Under the pieces are notes generated by a model, which was given only the letters and a program-made list of their open reading frames with translations, had not been told where the DNA came from and made no database searches. Of a stretch of DNA of 64,000 nt, positions 44,058-52,286 are shown piece after piece; positions within the stretch are counted from its first letter, which is position 1; each line of letters begins with the position of its first letter. A program made the translations under genes and the position numbers. This DNA comes from Streptomyces humicola (lineage in GTDB: Bacteria > Actinomycetota > Actinomycetes > Streptomycetales > Streptomycetaceae): positions 496,001 to 560,000 of the forward strand of contig NZ_JANFNG010000002.1 of the NCBI RefSeq assembly GCF_024436035.1, written 5' to 3'.

Positions 44058-44957
44058 ATGAACCGAACGCGCTTCGCCCCGGACCGGGGATTGTCGAGCC
44101 GCATGGTGATCACCATGTTTCTCATCGGCTTGCTGTACGTGGTGTTCGTCGGCGCGCTGCTGGTGCTGCTGCGCGGGGCCTGGCCGATGGTCCTGATCCT
44201 CGCGGGCGGGCTGTTCGTCGCCCAGTTCTGGTTCAGTGACAAGATCGCTGCGTTCAGCATGGGGGCCGTCGAGGTCACACCCGAGCAATATCCGCAGCTG
44301 CACGGCACGATCGACCGGCTGTGCGCGCTGGCAGACATGCCCAAGCCGAGGGTCGCGGTCGCCCAGTCCGACGTCCCCAACGCCTTCGCGACGGGGCGGA
44401 ACGCCGACAACGCCGTGGTGTGTGCGACGACGGGCCTGCTGCGCAGGCTGGAGCCGGAGGAGCTGGAGGGCGTGCTCGCGCACGAGCTCTCGCACGTCGC
44501 CCACAAGGACGTCGCGGTGATGACGATCGCGTCGTTCCTCGGTGTCCTGGCCGGTGTGATCACCCGGATCGGGTTGTGGGGCGGCTTCCGCCAGCGCGGC
44601 AACAACCAGAACGCGGCGATCGTCGCACTGCTGATCCCGCTGGTGAGCGCCGTGGTGTACGCGATCAGCTTCCTGCTCACCCGGATGCTGTCGCGCTACC
44701 GCGAGCTGTCGGCGGACCGTACCGGCGCGCAGCTGACCGGGCGGCCGTCCGCGCTCGCCTCTGCGCTGACGAAGGTGAGCGGCGCGATGGCGCGGATCCC
44801 CACCGAGGACCTGCGCAAGGCGCAGCCGTTCAACGCGTTCTTCTTCGCCCCCGCGATCGTCAACCGGGAGACGGTGTCCAACCTGTTCTCCACCCACCCG
44901 ACGCTGGAGCAGCGGCTCGAACAGCTCGGGCGGATCTCCGCCGAGCTCAACCGCTGA
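44058..44957 (+). CDS. htpX: Membrane-bound zinc metalloprotease HtpX
   Basis: A 299-residue M48B-family membrane protease for quality control of membrane proteins. Two N-terminal membrane segments (MFLIGLLYVVFVGALLVLL and WPMVLILAGGLFVAQFWF) precede the zinc motif LAHELSHVAHKD near residue 147, and RYRELSADRTGA provides the third ligand Glu. Two further membrane segments lie between. NLFSTHPTLEQRLEQL is the conserved C-terminus. The ATG has GGGAGGGG directly upstream. The next gene, pspAB, follows after 59 bp; in actinobacteria htpX and pspAB form a stress-response pair. Confidence 0.95.
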   Translation: MNRTRFAPDRGLSSRMVITMFLIGLLYVVFVGALLVLLRGAWPMVLILAGGLFVAQFWFSDKIAAFSMGAVEVTPEQYPQLHGTIDRLCALADMPKPRVAVAQSDVPNAFATGRNADNAVVCATTGLLRRLEPEELEGVLAHELSHVAHKDVAVMTIASFLGVLAGVITRIGLWGGFRQRGNNQNAAIVALLIPLVSAVVYAISFLLTRMLSRYRELSADRTGAQLTGRPSALASALTKVSGAMARIPTEDLRKAQPFNAFFFAPAIVNRETVSNLFSTHPTLEQRLEQLGRISAELNR

Positions 44958-45016
44958 GCCGCCCCCGTCCCCTGCTCTCCCCTCCCGCTTCCCGCCCTCC
45001 TCAGGAGCTGACCGCC

Positions 45017-45601
45017 GTGGGATTCCTCGACACCCTTCTCGGCCGCACCAAGCCGGTCAAGCCCGACCTCGACCAGCTGTTCGGCCTTCCGGCGGCGGCT
45101 GTCACACTGACGGCGGCCGCCGGGTTCAAGCCCACCGGGGAGGGTTCGGTCTGCTTCGCCGCCGTGGAGGGCGGCGCCTTCGCCCAGTTGCAGGAGGAGG
45201 TCCAGGGGCTGCTCGACGCCGATGTGACCGGCTCCGGCGAGGGGGTGCCGGTGGAGTTCAGCCAGGACTCCTACGGCTACACCTGGCTGCTCTCGCGGCA
45301 CACCTCCGACGACGTGGCCGGCCTGGTCAACGACCTGCACGCCGTCAACACAGTGCTGCAGGACGGGGGGTTCGGGCCGCAGTTGCTCTGCTCGCTGGTG
45401 AGCTTCCGTGACGCGCGCGGCCGTTCGCTGGCGCTGGTGTATCTCTACAAGCGCGGCACGTTCTACCCGTTCGCCCCGCTGACCGGGGAGAAGCGCGACA
45501 ATGCGCTCGAACTCCAGGTGAAGGCGATGGTCGAGGACGACCTGCGGGTGGAGAAGGACCTCAGCCGCTGGTTCCCGGTGTGGGGTGCGCCGGGCCTGTG
45601 A
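45017..45601 (+). CDS. pspAB: PspA-associated protein PspAB
   Basis: A 194-residue soluble protein of the PspAB family. It opens GFLDTLLGRTKPVKPDLDQLFGLPAAAVTL and contains SQDSYGYTWLLSRHTSDDVAGLVNDLHAVNTVLQ and KRGTFYPFAPLTGEKRDNALELQ. Its role is not defined biochemically; it is found next to htpX and elsewhere with pspA-type envelope-stress genes. The GTG start has CAGGAG nine bases upstream. It follows htpX and converges on the barstar gene, overlapping it by 41 bases at the 3' ends. Confidence 0.88.
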   Translation: MGFLDTLLGRTKPVKPDLDQLFGLPAAAVTLTAAAGFKPTGEGSVCFAAVEGGAFAQLQEEVQGLLDADVTGSGEGVPVEFSQDSYGYTWLLSRHTSDDVAGLVNDLHAVNTVLQDGGFGPQLLCSLVSFRDARGRSLALVYLYKRGTFYPFAPLTGEKRDNALELQVKAMVEDDLRVEKDLSRWFPVWGAPGL

Positions 45602-45890
45602 GCTCGACCCGCAGCGGCGTGGGGGTCTGGCTCCATCGCCCGGCCGCGTCGCGGAAGACGGCGAGCGCGGTCCGCCACTGCTCCGGTGCGGCGGCCGCGT
45701 AGTCCTGCCAGCCGGAGATGCGCAGAATCCGGCCGCCACGGCCCTGCATCCAGTCGGGGTCGGTGAGGCAGTCGAGCAGCGCGTCCCAGTTGCGGCCGAA
45801 CCACTCGGGGAAGCGCAGCGACCGGGCGCAGCGGTCCATGAAGGCGGCCTTGTCCGTGACACCGTCGAGATCGAGTACGACGACCGTCAT
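45561..45890 (-). CDS. Barstar-family ribonuclease inhibitor
   Basis: A 109-residue protein of the barstar family. VVVLDLDGVTDKAAFMDRCARSLRFPEWFGRNWDALLDCLTD is the classic barstar block, including the FGRNWDAL segment and acidic residues that plug the RNase active site. Its start overlaps the stop of a secreted barnase/RNase Sa-type gene by four bases. It therefore almost certainly protects the cell from that enzyme before export, as in Streptomyces aureofaciens Sa/Sai. The last 41 bases overlap the convergent pspAB gene. Confidence 0.92.
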   Translation of the reverse strand: MTVVVLDLDGVTDKAAFMDRCARSLRFPEWFGRNWDALLDCLTDPDWMQGRGGRILRISGWQDYAAAAPEQWRTALAVFRDAAGRWSQTPTPLRVELTGPAHPTPGTSG

Positions 45891-46276
45891 CCTCCCGTCA
45901 CCGCCTTGAAGCTCCGGTAGTGGTCGTCGGTGTAATACGTCTCGTGGTGCTCGCCGGTGACGATTCTTCGGGCGCCGCGGTCCCGTGAGCCCGGTGTGGG
46001 GACGGTGTACTCGTGGTAGTAGCCGCGGGGTTCACGCGGCAGCGCCCCTTCGTAGTCGGCGAAGACGGCGCCGTCCTGGGGGTAGGGGTAGGGGCCGCCG
46101 GCGTCGATGAGGTGCAGCGTCCGCCGCGCCTGGGGCGGCAGCCGGTCGGCCGCGATCACCGGCAGCCCGTGGGCCCATGACGGCGAGCCGGTCACTGTGC
46201 CGACCCGGGCGGGGGCGGAGCACCCGGCGGAGGCGCTGGCGAGGCAGGCGAGCAGGACGCACAGCGTACGGCGCAT
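45887..46276 (-). CDS. Secreted guanyl-specific ribonuclease, RNase Sa type
   Basis: A 129-residue extracellular ribonuclease. An N-terminal export signal (TLCVLLACLASASAGCSAP) may be a lipoprotein signal, though the lipobox is weak. The catalytic core matches RNase Sa: LPPQARRTLHLIDAGGPYPYPQDG, the catalytic Glu in YYHEYTVPTPG, Arg in GARRIVTGEHHETYYT and the catalytic His in TDDHYRSFKAV. It cleaves single-stranded RNA after guanosine. It is coupled to the barstar gene downstream (ATGA overlap), so toxin and inhibitor are made together. One cysteine of the usual mature-enzyme disulfide is not seen. Confidence 0.92.
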   Translation of the reverse strand: MRRTLCVLLACLASASAGCSAPARVGTVTGSPSWAHGLPVIAADRLPPQARRTLHLIDAGGPYPYPQDGAVFADYEGALPREPRGYYHEYTVPTPGSRDRGARRIVTGEHHETYYTDDHYRSFKAVTGG

Positions 46277-46285
46277 GGAGCGCGC

Positions 46286-47302
46286 CTACGCCGTTCCGGG
46301 GTCGGCGCGGTCGAGCGCGGGGCGGATACCGGGCTGCTGGTGCCCCAGCAGGTGGTCGGCGGCTGCGGTGTCGGTGACGAGGCTGGTGACCAGGCCCGAG
46401 CGGAGCACCGCGCCGACCGCCTCGGCCTTGCGGATGCCGCCGGCGATCGCGACGACCTCCGGGACGCGCCGCAGCCGGTCGGCGTCGACGGTGATGCAGC
46501 GGTCGCGCAGATCGCGTCCCACGCTGCGCCCTTCCGCGTCGAACAGGTGCGAGGACATCTCGGCGGCGACGCCCAGCTCGGCGTAGTGCTTGCGCTCGGC
46601 CTCGCTCAGCGCGTCGTAGACGGTGGAGACACCGGGTGCCCAGGAGCCGATGCCGACCACGGCGACGGTGACCTTGTCGAAATAGCCCATCGCCGCCGCG
46701 ATGCCGCTCTGGGCGCGGAGCGCCGCGGCAGTGGCGGGGTCGGGCAGCACCATGGGTGCGTACAGCGGGTGGGCCTCTCCCCCGCAGACCGCGGCCGTGC
46801 GCCGCACCGCCTCGACCGAGCCGCCGTCGGCGGTGCCCGCGTCATAGACGCCGGTGAGCTGGACGACGGTGCACGGCGGCAGATGGTCGAGGGCGTTGGC
46901 CATGGTGATGATGGAGCGGCCCCAGGCGAGCCCGAGCACATCGCCCTCGGTGACGAGCTCGCCGAGCAGTCCCGCCGCTACCGCCCCGAGGTTCTCCGGG
47001 TCGGGCGCGTCGCTCTCCTGGTCCGCCGGTGACTCCACGACAACGGCGTGGCGCAGCCCGTAGCGGGCACGCAGCGCGTCAGAGCGTTCCGCGTCCAGCT
47101 CGGCGGGGACCCTGATCTCGATGCGTACCAGGTCGCGCTCGAGCGCGGACTCGAGAACCCGGGCCACTTTGAAGCGGCTGACGCCGAACTCCTCGGCGAT
47201 CTGGATCTTGGATTTGCCTTCGAGGTAGAAGCGGCGGGCCATCGCCGCCGCCTGCACCATCTCGGCGGGACCCATGCGGACTGTTGAGCGCCCAGTGGTC
47301 AC
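46286..47302 (-). CDS. SorC-family sugar-binding transcriptional regulator
   Basis: A 338-residue regulator. The N-terminal HTH (RRFYLEGKSKIQIAEEFGVSRFKVARVLESAL) is followed by a SorC-type sugar-phosphate-binding domain from about residue 85. That domain has LAWGRSIITMANAL, VVQLTGVYD, VAVVGIGSWAPGVSTVY and VVAIAGGIRKAEAVGAVLRSGLVTSLVTD. Such regulators respond to phosphorylated sugars or AI-2. The GTG start has AGGGGAGGG upstream. No sugar operon is adjacent, so it may act on itself or on distant genes. Likely operator repeats lie just upstream. Confidence 0.92.
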   Translation of the reverse strand: MTTGRSTVRMGPAEMVQAAAMARRFYLEGKSKIQIAEEFGVSRFKVARVLESALERDLVRIEIRVPAELDAERSDALRARYGLRHAVVVESPADQESDAPDPENLGAVAAGLLGELVTEGDVLGLAWGRSIITMANALDHLPPCTVVQLTGVYDAGTADGGSVEAVRRTAAVCGGEAHPLYAPMVLPDPATAAALRAQSGIAAAMGYFDKVTVAVVGIGSWAPGVSTVYDALSEAERKHYAELGVAAEMSSHLFDAEGRSVGRDLRDRCITVDADRLRRVPEVVAIAGGIRKAEAVGAVLRSGLVTSLVTDTAAADHLLGHQQPGIRPALDRADPGTA

Positions 47303-47343
47303 GTCACCCTCCCCTGGGGGTCCCCCCGCGCGACACAGGAGGA

Positions 47344-47380
47344 GCTCATCTGATGGACGACATGCTCATCTTTGCAGATG
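47344..47380 (-). promoter_or_regulatory. Operator candidate upstream of the SorC regulator
   Basis: GCTCATCT occurs at 47344-47351 and 47364-47371, 20 bp apart. The second copy is the left half of the inverted repeat CATCT-N4-AGATG (47367-47380). The cluster lies 42-78 bp upstream of the SorC start codon and suggests autoregulation. Farther upstream GGACGGCCAA is repeated at 47425 and 47457. Confidence 0.4.
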
Positions 47381-47553
47381 CCGCAGCCCATCGCGTGTTC
47401 CGGCCGACCCGTTCTCAACCTATGGGACGGCCAACCGATGAGACAGCCGCCCTGTAGGACGGCCAATCTATGGGATGACGGGCATCGGCGGGGTTTCCGC
47501 GGGGCGGCCGCAAGGCCGCCGCCATGTGAAGTCCGCAGATGCCCGCGATGCCG

Positions 47554-48240
47554 TCAGTGACCGCATGCCCAGGCAGCGGCCGCGGCAGCCGTCTCGGCCT
47601 GCTCGCGCAGCCGCCGCACCGCCTCGGCCGGGTCCTGCGCGCCGTACACGGCCGAGCCCGCGACGAAGACGTCCGCGCCGGCCTCGGCGCACCGCTCGAT
47701 CGTCGACGCCGACACACCACCGTCCACCTGCAGCCACATCTCCAGGCCGTGCTTGGCTATCAGCTCCCGCGTGCGGCGGATCTTCGGCAGCATGATGTCC
47801 AGGAACGCCTGCCCTCCGAAGCCCGGCTCGACGGTCATGACCAGCAGCATGTCGAGCTCGGGGAGCAGGTCCTCGTAGGGCTCGACGGGCGTCGCCGGCT
47901 TGAGCGCCATCGAGGCGCGCGCCCCCTTCGCGCGGATCTCGCGGGCCAGCCGTACGGGTGCGGCCGCCGCCTCCACGTGGAAGGTGACCGACCCGGCGCC
48001 CGCGTCCACGTACTGCGGAGCCCAGCGGTCCGGGTCCTCGATCATCAGGTGACAGTCGAGCGGGGTACCGGTCGCCTTGCCCAGCGCCTCCACGACCGGC
48101 AGGCCGAGCGTGAGGTTGGGGACGAAGTGGTTGTCCATCACGTCGACGTGGAGCCAGTCGGCGCCGGCCACGGCCTCGGCCTCGTCGGCGAGCCTGGCGA
48201 AATCGGCGGAGAGGATGCTGGGGTTGATCTGCGGACGCAT
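47554..48240 (-). CDS. rpe: Ribulose-phosphate 3-epimerase
   Basis: A 228-residue TIM-barrel enzyme of the pentose phosphate pathway that interconverts ribulose-5-phosphate and xylulose-5-phosphate. [17 protein letters not shown] at the start, [18 protein letters not shown] with metal-binding His and Asp, [23 protein letters not shown] and [10 protein letters not shown] are the family blocks. The ATG at 48240 is chosen because this opening is invariant. It follows rsmB on the same strand after 49 bp and belongs to the def-fmt-rsmB-rpe group. Confidence 0.96.
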   Translation of the reverse strand: MRPQINPSILSADFARLADEAEAVAGADWLHVDVMDNHFVPNLTLGLPVVEALGKATGTPLDCHLMIEDPDRWAPQYVDAGAGSVTFHVEAAAAPVRLAREIRAKGARASMALKPATPVEPYEDLLPELDMLLVMTVEPGFGGQAFLDIMLPKIRRTRELIAKHGLEMWLQVDGGVSASTIERCAEAGADVFVAGSAVYGAQDPAEAVRRLREQAETAAAAAAWACGH

Positions 48241-48289
48241 GCGCCCAGTATGGCGCGATGCGTGGGCCGGAACGTACCCGGGGCATCGG

Positions 48290-49756
48290 TCACGCGGTGC
48301 GGCGCAGCAGCGCCACGTACATCGCGTCGGTGCCGTGCAGGTGCGGCCAGAGCTGCACGTCGGGGCCGTCACCGAGGTCGGGCACGCCCGGCATCAGCGG
48401 CCGCGCATCGATCCATTCGGCGGCGAACGGCGTCCCGGCGACGTGCCCCTGCAGGACGTCGTCCACGACGGCCCGGGTCTCGGCGAGGTGAGGGGAGCAT
48501 GTCGCATAGCCGACGACGCCGCCGACGCGGGCGGAGCGCAGGGCGGAGCGCAGGAGTTCGCGCTGGAGCGGGCCGAACCCTGCGACGTCCTCCGGGCGCC
48601 GTCGCCATCGGGCCTCCGGGCGGCGGCGCAGTGCGCCGAGGCCGGTGCACGGCACGTCGACCAGTACCCGGTCGAAGACTCCGTCCCGCCACGCCGGGCG
48701 CGTCCCGTCGGCGGCGATGACCTGGTACGGGCTTGGGTTTCCGGACAGGGCGCGGGCGACGAGGCGGGCCCGGTGCGGCTGCTTCTCCGAGGCGAGCAGG
48801 ACGGCTCCGCGCTGCGCGGCGAGCGCGCCGAGCAGGGCGGCCTTGCCGCCGGGGCCCGCGCAGCCGTCGAGCCAGCGCTCGTCCGGGCCGGCGAGCGGCG
48901 CTCCGGCGAGCGCGAGGGCGACGAGCTGACTGCCCTCGTCCTGGACGCCGGCACCACCCTCGCGCACCGCGTCGATCGCCGCCGGGTCCCCGCCGTCGGC
49001 GAGCCGTACGGCGTACGGGGACCAGCGGCCCGGTGCGGCGTCGTCGCCCAGCGCTTCCGCGAGTTCCTGCGGGGTGACACGGCCCGGGCGGGCGGCCAGG
49101 GTTACCTCCGGGCGTTCGTTGTCGGCCTCGAGCAGCGCCTCGATCCCGTCGCGGCCGCCGCCGAGCGCGTCCCACAGGGCCGAGACCACCCAGCGCGGGT
49201 GGGAGTGGACGACGGCGAGGTGGTCCTCGGGCTCCTCGTCGTAGGGCGGCGCGACGCGCCGCAGCCAGCCGTCGAGGTCGTCGGCGGCGACCTTGCGCAG
49301 CACGGCGTTGACGAAGCGGGAGCGTCCGTCGCCGAGGACGCAGCGCGCCAGCTCGACGGTGGCGGAGACGGCGGCGTGTGTGGGGATGCGGGTGGAGAGC
49401 AGCTGATGGGCGCCGAGGCTGAGCACGTCGAGGACCGGCGGGTCGACCTCGCGCAGCGGACGGTCCACGCATGCCGCGATGACGGCGTCGTAGGTGCCCT
49501 GGTGGCGCAGCGTTCCGTAGACGAGTTCGGTGGCGAGGGCGGCGTCGCGCCGGTCGAAGCCGCCGCCTGCCTCCGCGTCGCGCAGCAGTGCGGGCAGCAC
49601 GAGGTTGGCGTAGGCGTCGCGCTCGTCTACCGCCCTCAGCGCGTCGAAGGCAATTTTTCGCACGGGGTCGAGCTTGGGCCGCCGATAGGGGGCCTTGCCC
49701 TGTGTCCTGCCCTGCGGGCGGCGGGCGGTGCGGCCGTGACGGGGATGGTCGTTCAC
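48290..49756 (-). CDS. rsmB: 16S rRNA (cytosine-967-C5)-methyltransferase
   Basis: A 488-residue rRNA methyltransferase. The N-terminal third is a NusB-like RNA-binding domain ([22 protein letters not shown]). The C-terminal SAM-dependent domain has [15 protein letters not shown], the nucleophilic Cys in [21 protein letters not shown] and the second Cys in [11 protein letters not shown]. The GTG at 49756 (VNDHPRHG) has CCGGAG upstream. An in-frame ATG at 49777 lacks a ribosome-binding site but is also possible. It lies between fmt and rpe on the same strand. Confidence 0.93.
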   Translation of the reverse strand: MNDHPRHGRTARRPQGRTQGKAPYRRPKLDPVRKIAFDALRAVDERDAYANLVLPALLRDAEAGGGFDRRDAALATELVYGTLRHQGTYDAVIAACVDRPLREVDPPVLDVLSLGAHQLLSTRIPTHAAVSATVELARCVLGDGRSRFVNAVLRKVAADDLDGWLRRVAPPYDEEPEDHLAVVHSHPRWVVSALWDALGGGRDGIEALLEADNERPEVTLAARPGRVTPQELAEALGDDAAPGRWSPYAVRLADGGDPAAIDAVREGGAGVQDEGSQLVALALAGAPLAGPDERWLDGCAGPGGKAALLGALAAQRGAVLLASEKQPHRARLVARALSGNPSPYQVIAADGTRPAWRDGVFDRVLVDVPCTGLGALRRRPEARWRRRPEDVAGFGPLQRELLRSALRSARVGGVVGYATCSPHLAETRAVVDDVLQGHVAGTPFAAEWIDARPLMPGVPDLGDGPDVQLWPHLHGTDAMYVALLRRTA

Positions 49757-49847
49757 GAGAAAAGGTGCTCCGGACATCAGTGGGTGGCGCCAGGGGCGCG
49801 CGAACGGTCGCGCGGTCTCCAGCGTACGGCCGCGCACCTGCCGCGTA

Positions 49848-50786
49848 TCACCCCAGGTGTTCGCCGGAGGCGACGCGCACACCGCGGGCCCAGTCGGCGG
49901 CCGCCATGCGCTTCTTGCCCTGGGGCTGGACGTCGGTCAGCTCGACGGGGTGTGATCCGGTGCCGACGAAGACCGAGTGTTTGGTCACGGCCATCTCTCC
50001 GGGGGCGAGGTGCAGGTCGCGCCGGTCGGCGAGGAGCCGGACCGGGGCTGCGATCTTCAGTCGCTCGCCGTGGAAGATCGTCCACGCGCCGGGGGCCGGT
50101 GTGCAGCCGCGGATGACGCGGTCGACGCGGAGCGCGGGGGTGCTCCAGTCGACCTGCGCGTCCTCCACGGTGATCTTCGGTGCGAGCGAAACGCCGTCCG
50201 CGGGCTGCGGCTGTGCCACCAGCGTGTGGTCCTCGATGCCGTCCATGGTGGCGACGAGCAGCTCGGCCCCCGAGTGGGCGAGCCGGTTGAGCAGCGCTCC
50301 GCTGGTGTCGTCCGGGCGGACGGTCTCCGTGGTCATCCCGTACACCGGGCCGGAGTCAAGGCCCTCCTCGATGAGGAAGGTCGACGCACCGGTCACCTCG
50401 TCACCGGCGAGCACCGCGTGCTGGACGGGGGCGGCGCCGCGCCACGCAGGCAGGAGGGAGAAGTGCAGGTTGACCCAGCCGTGCGGCGGGATCTCCAGCG
50501 CCGCCTTGGGCAGGAGCGCGCCGTAGGCGACGACGGGGCAGCAGTCGGGCGCGATCTCGCGCAGCCGGAGGAGGAACTCCTCGTCGCGGGGCCGCTGCGG
50601 CTTGAGCACCTCGATGCCGGCTTCCTGCGCGCGTTCGGCGACCGGGCTCGCCACCAGCTTGCGGCCCCGTCCGGCGGGCGCGTCGGGGCGGGTCACGACG
50701 GCGGCCACCTCGTGCCGGCCGGAGACCAGCAGGGCTTCGAGGGAGGGGACGGCGACCTCGGGGGTGCCGGCGAAGACGAGCCTCAT
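49848..50786 (-). CDS. fmt: Methionyl-tRNA formyltransferase
   Basis: A 312-residue enzyme that formylates initiator methionyl-tRNA with 10-formyl-THF. The N-terminal catalytic domain has [46 protein letters not shown] (with the NxH and SLLP residues) and EGLDSGPVY. The C-terminal beta-barrel for tRNA binding begins around residue 210 ([17 protein letters not shown]). It follows def on the same strand, the standard fmt-def association: formyl is added by Fmt and removed after translation by Def. Confidence 0.96.
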   Translation of the reverse strand: MRLVFAGTPEVAVPSLEALLVSGRHEVAAVVTRPDAPAGRGRKLVASPVAERAQEAGIEVLKPQRPRDEEFLLRLREIAPDCCPVVAYGALLPKAALEIPPHGWVNLHFSLLPAWRGAAPVQHAVLAGDEVTGASTFLIEEGLDSGPVYGMTTETVRPDDTSGALLNRLAHSGAELLVATMDGIEDHTLVAQPQPADGVSLAPKITVEDAQVDWSTPALRVDRVIRGCTPAPGAWTIFHGERLKIAAPVRLLADRRDLHLAPGEMAVTKHSVFVGTGSHPVELTDVQPQGKKRMAAADWARGVRVASGEHLG

Positions 50787-50862
50787 CGTGGGTGGGGTAC
50801 CTCTCCGGGCGGAACGGGCGTAACGGATGAAGTGATGCTGAACGGCGGGGGCGTTGCCCCGG

Positions 50863-51408
50863 CTACAGGGCTCGGCCGAAGGTGCTGTGCGGCGAGATCT
50901 TCACCTGCGGCACGGGCTCGCCCGCCCAGGCCGCCTCGCGGATCGCCTTCATCGCCTCCTTGCGCTGCTCGGCGTCGAGCCGGTCGATGAAGATGATGCC
51001 GTCGAGGTGATCGGTCTCGTGCTGTATGCAGCGGGCGAGCAGCTCGGTGCCCTCGACGGTGACTGGGTCGCCGTACATGGTGAACCCCTTGGCGACGACT
51101 CCGTATGCACGCTTGCAGTCGTACCTGAGGCCGGGGAGCGACAGGCAGCCCTCGGGGCCGTCCTGCTCGTCCTCGGTGAGGGTGAGGTCGGGGTTGACCA
51201 GGTGTCCCAGCTCGCCGTCGACCTGCCAGGTGAACACCCGCAGCGACACGCCGAGTTGCGGCGCGGCGAGCCCGGCGCCGGGAGCGGCCGTCATGGTATC
51301 GGTCAAGTCCTTGACGAGGGTGCGCAGTTCTTTGTCGAAGTCGGTGACCGGTTGTGCCTTCATACGCAGCACGGGGTCACCGAAGAGTCGGATGGGCTTG
51401 ACGGACAC
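50863..51408 (-). CDS. def: Peptide deformylase
   Basis: A 181-residue metalloenzyme that removes the formyl group from nascent proteins. All three signature motifs are present: [10 protein letters not shown] (motif 1), EGCLSLPG with the metal-binding Cys (motif 2) and [11 protein letters not shown] with the HExxH histidines and Glu (motif 3). The GTG at 51408 has GGGAG eight bases upstream; longer open sequence ahead of it is not protein-like. It heads the def-fmt-rsmB-rpe group. Confidence 0.96.
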   Translation of the reverse strand: MSVKPIRLFGDPVLRMKAQPVTDFDKELRTLVKDLTDTMTAAPGAGLAAPQLGVSLRVFTWQVDGELGHLVNPDLTLTEDEQDGPEGCLSLPGLRYDCKRAYGVVAKGFTMYGDPVTVEGTELLARCIQHETDHLDGIIFIDRLDAEQRKEAMKAIREAAWAGEPVPQVKISPHSTFGRAL

Positions 51409-51669
51409 GCGGCGGGCTCCCGTCGGCGGGGCGGAGATGGTCGGAGGTGGTGGTCGGTATGTGGCGCGACCACCCAGTCTATGCGTCGCGGCGCCCGTGG
51501 GGCCGGGGGCGTGCACGGGCGGTGCGCGCCCCTCCGGGCGGGCGTCACGCCCCACAGTGCGTGACCGGATGGACGGCTGACGCGTTGGTCAAGCAGAGAT
51601 TGACCGACAACGGGCCGGCAAGCGGCCCGTTCCCTGACCCTACGCATCGCCGGTTCGAGAGGCTTGTTC

Positions 51670-52167
51670 ATGGCCGACCACGCAACGCACGACGCCCAGG
51701 CACGGGCCAGCCTGCACCTCCTGGTGCGGGACATCGAGCGGGTCCGCCGACAGGTGGACGCGCTGCGCACGCTCACCGCCCAGCTCGGCAACGTCTACCG
51801 CCCGCGCAGGACCGGGCCCGCCGCCGGATTCGTCGTCTACGGCCGCGCTCCCGCCCCCACCGTCAGGCTCGCCCAGGAGCTACGGGACAGTGTCGAGACC
51901 CTGGTCACGGCCGCCGTCGAGTTCGACAGGTCGCTCGGATTCTCCTGGGACGCGGTGGGCTCCGCGCTGGGGGTGACCAAACAGGCGGTACACCGCCGGT
52001 ACGGCTCGCGCCGTGCGACCGCTCCTCCCGACGCCCGGCAGGATCCGCACGGCCCTGCCCCGGCGCGCACCGGGACCGTTCCCGCCGCCCGCTCCATGCC
52101 GGCTGCCGCTCCGCCCGGACGGGACGAGGCGTTCCCCGGCGCCCTGCCCGGCCCCCGCAACGGCTGA
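51670..52167 (+). CDS. Small HTH-like protein of unknown function
   Basis: A 165-residue protein between def and priA, on the opposite strand to both. The N-terminal half is helical and rich in charged residues ([31 protein letters not shown]). The middle has a likely helix-turn-helix ([28 protein letters not shown]). The C-terminal 50 residues are Pro/Ala-rich and probably disordered. The HTH suggests DNA binding. I do not recognise a named family. The ATG at 51670 has GAGAGG eight bases upstream and is preferred to a TTG two codons earlier. Confidence 0.7.
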   Translation: MADHATHDAQARASLHLLVRDIERVRRQVDALRTLTAQLGNVYRPRRTGPAAGFVVYGRAPAPTVRLAQELRDSVETLVTAAVEFDRSLGFSWDAVGSALGVTKQAVHRRYGSRRATAPPDARQDPHGPAPARTGTVPAARSMPAAAPPGRDEAFPGALPGPRNG

Positions 52168-52286
52168 CCCCGCCCCCGTACGTTCCGCTGCACGTTCCGC
52201 GCGTTCCGCCCCGCCGACCGACACGCCGACAGTCGGGCGCCGGGGCGGCGGCGCGTCCAGGCACTACCGCGTCATCCCCCGTTCCG

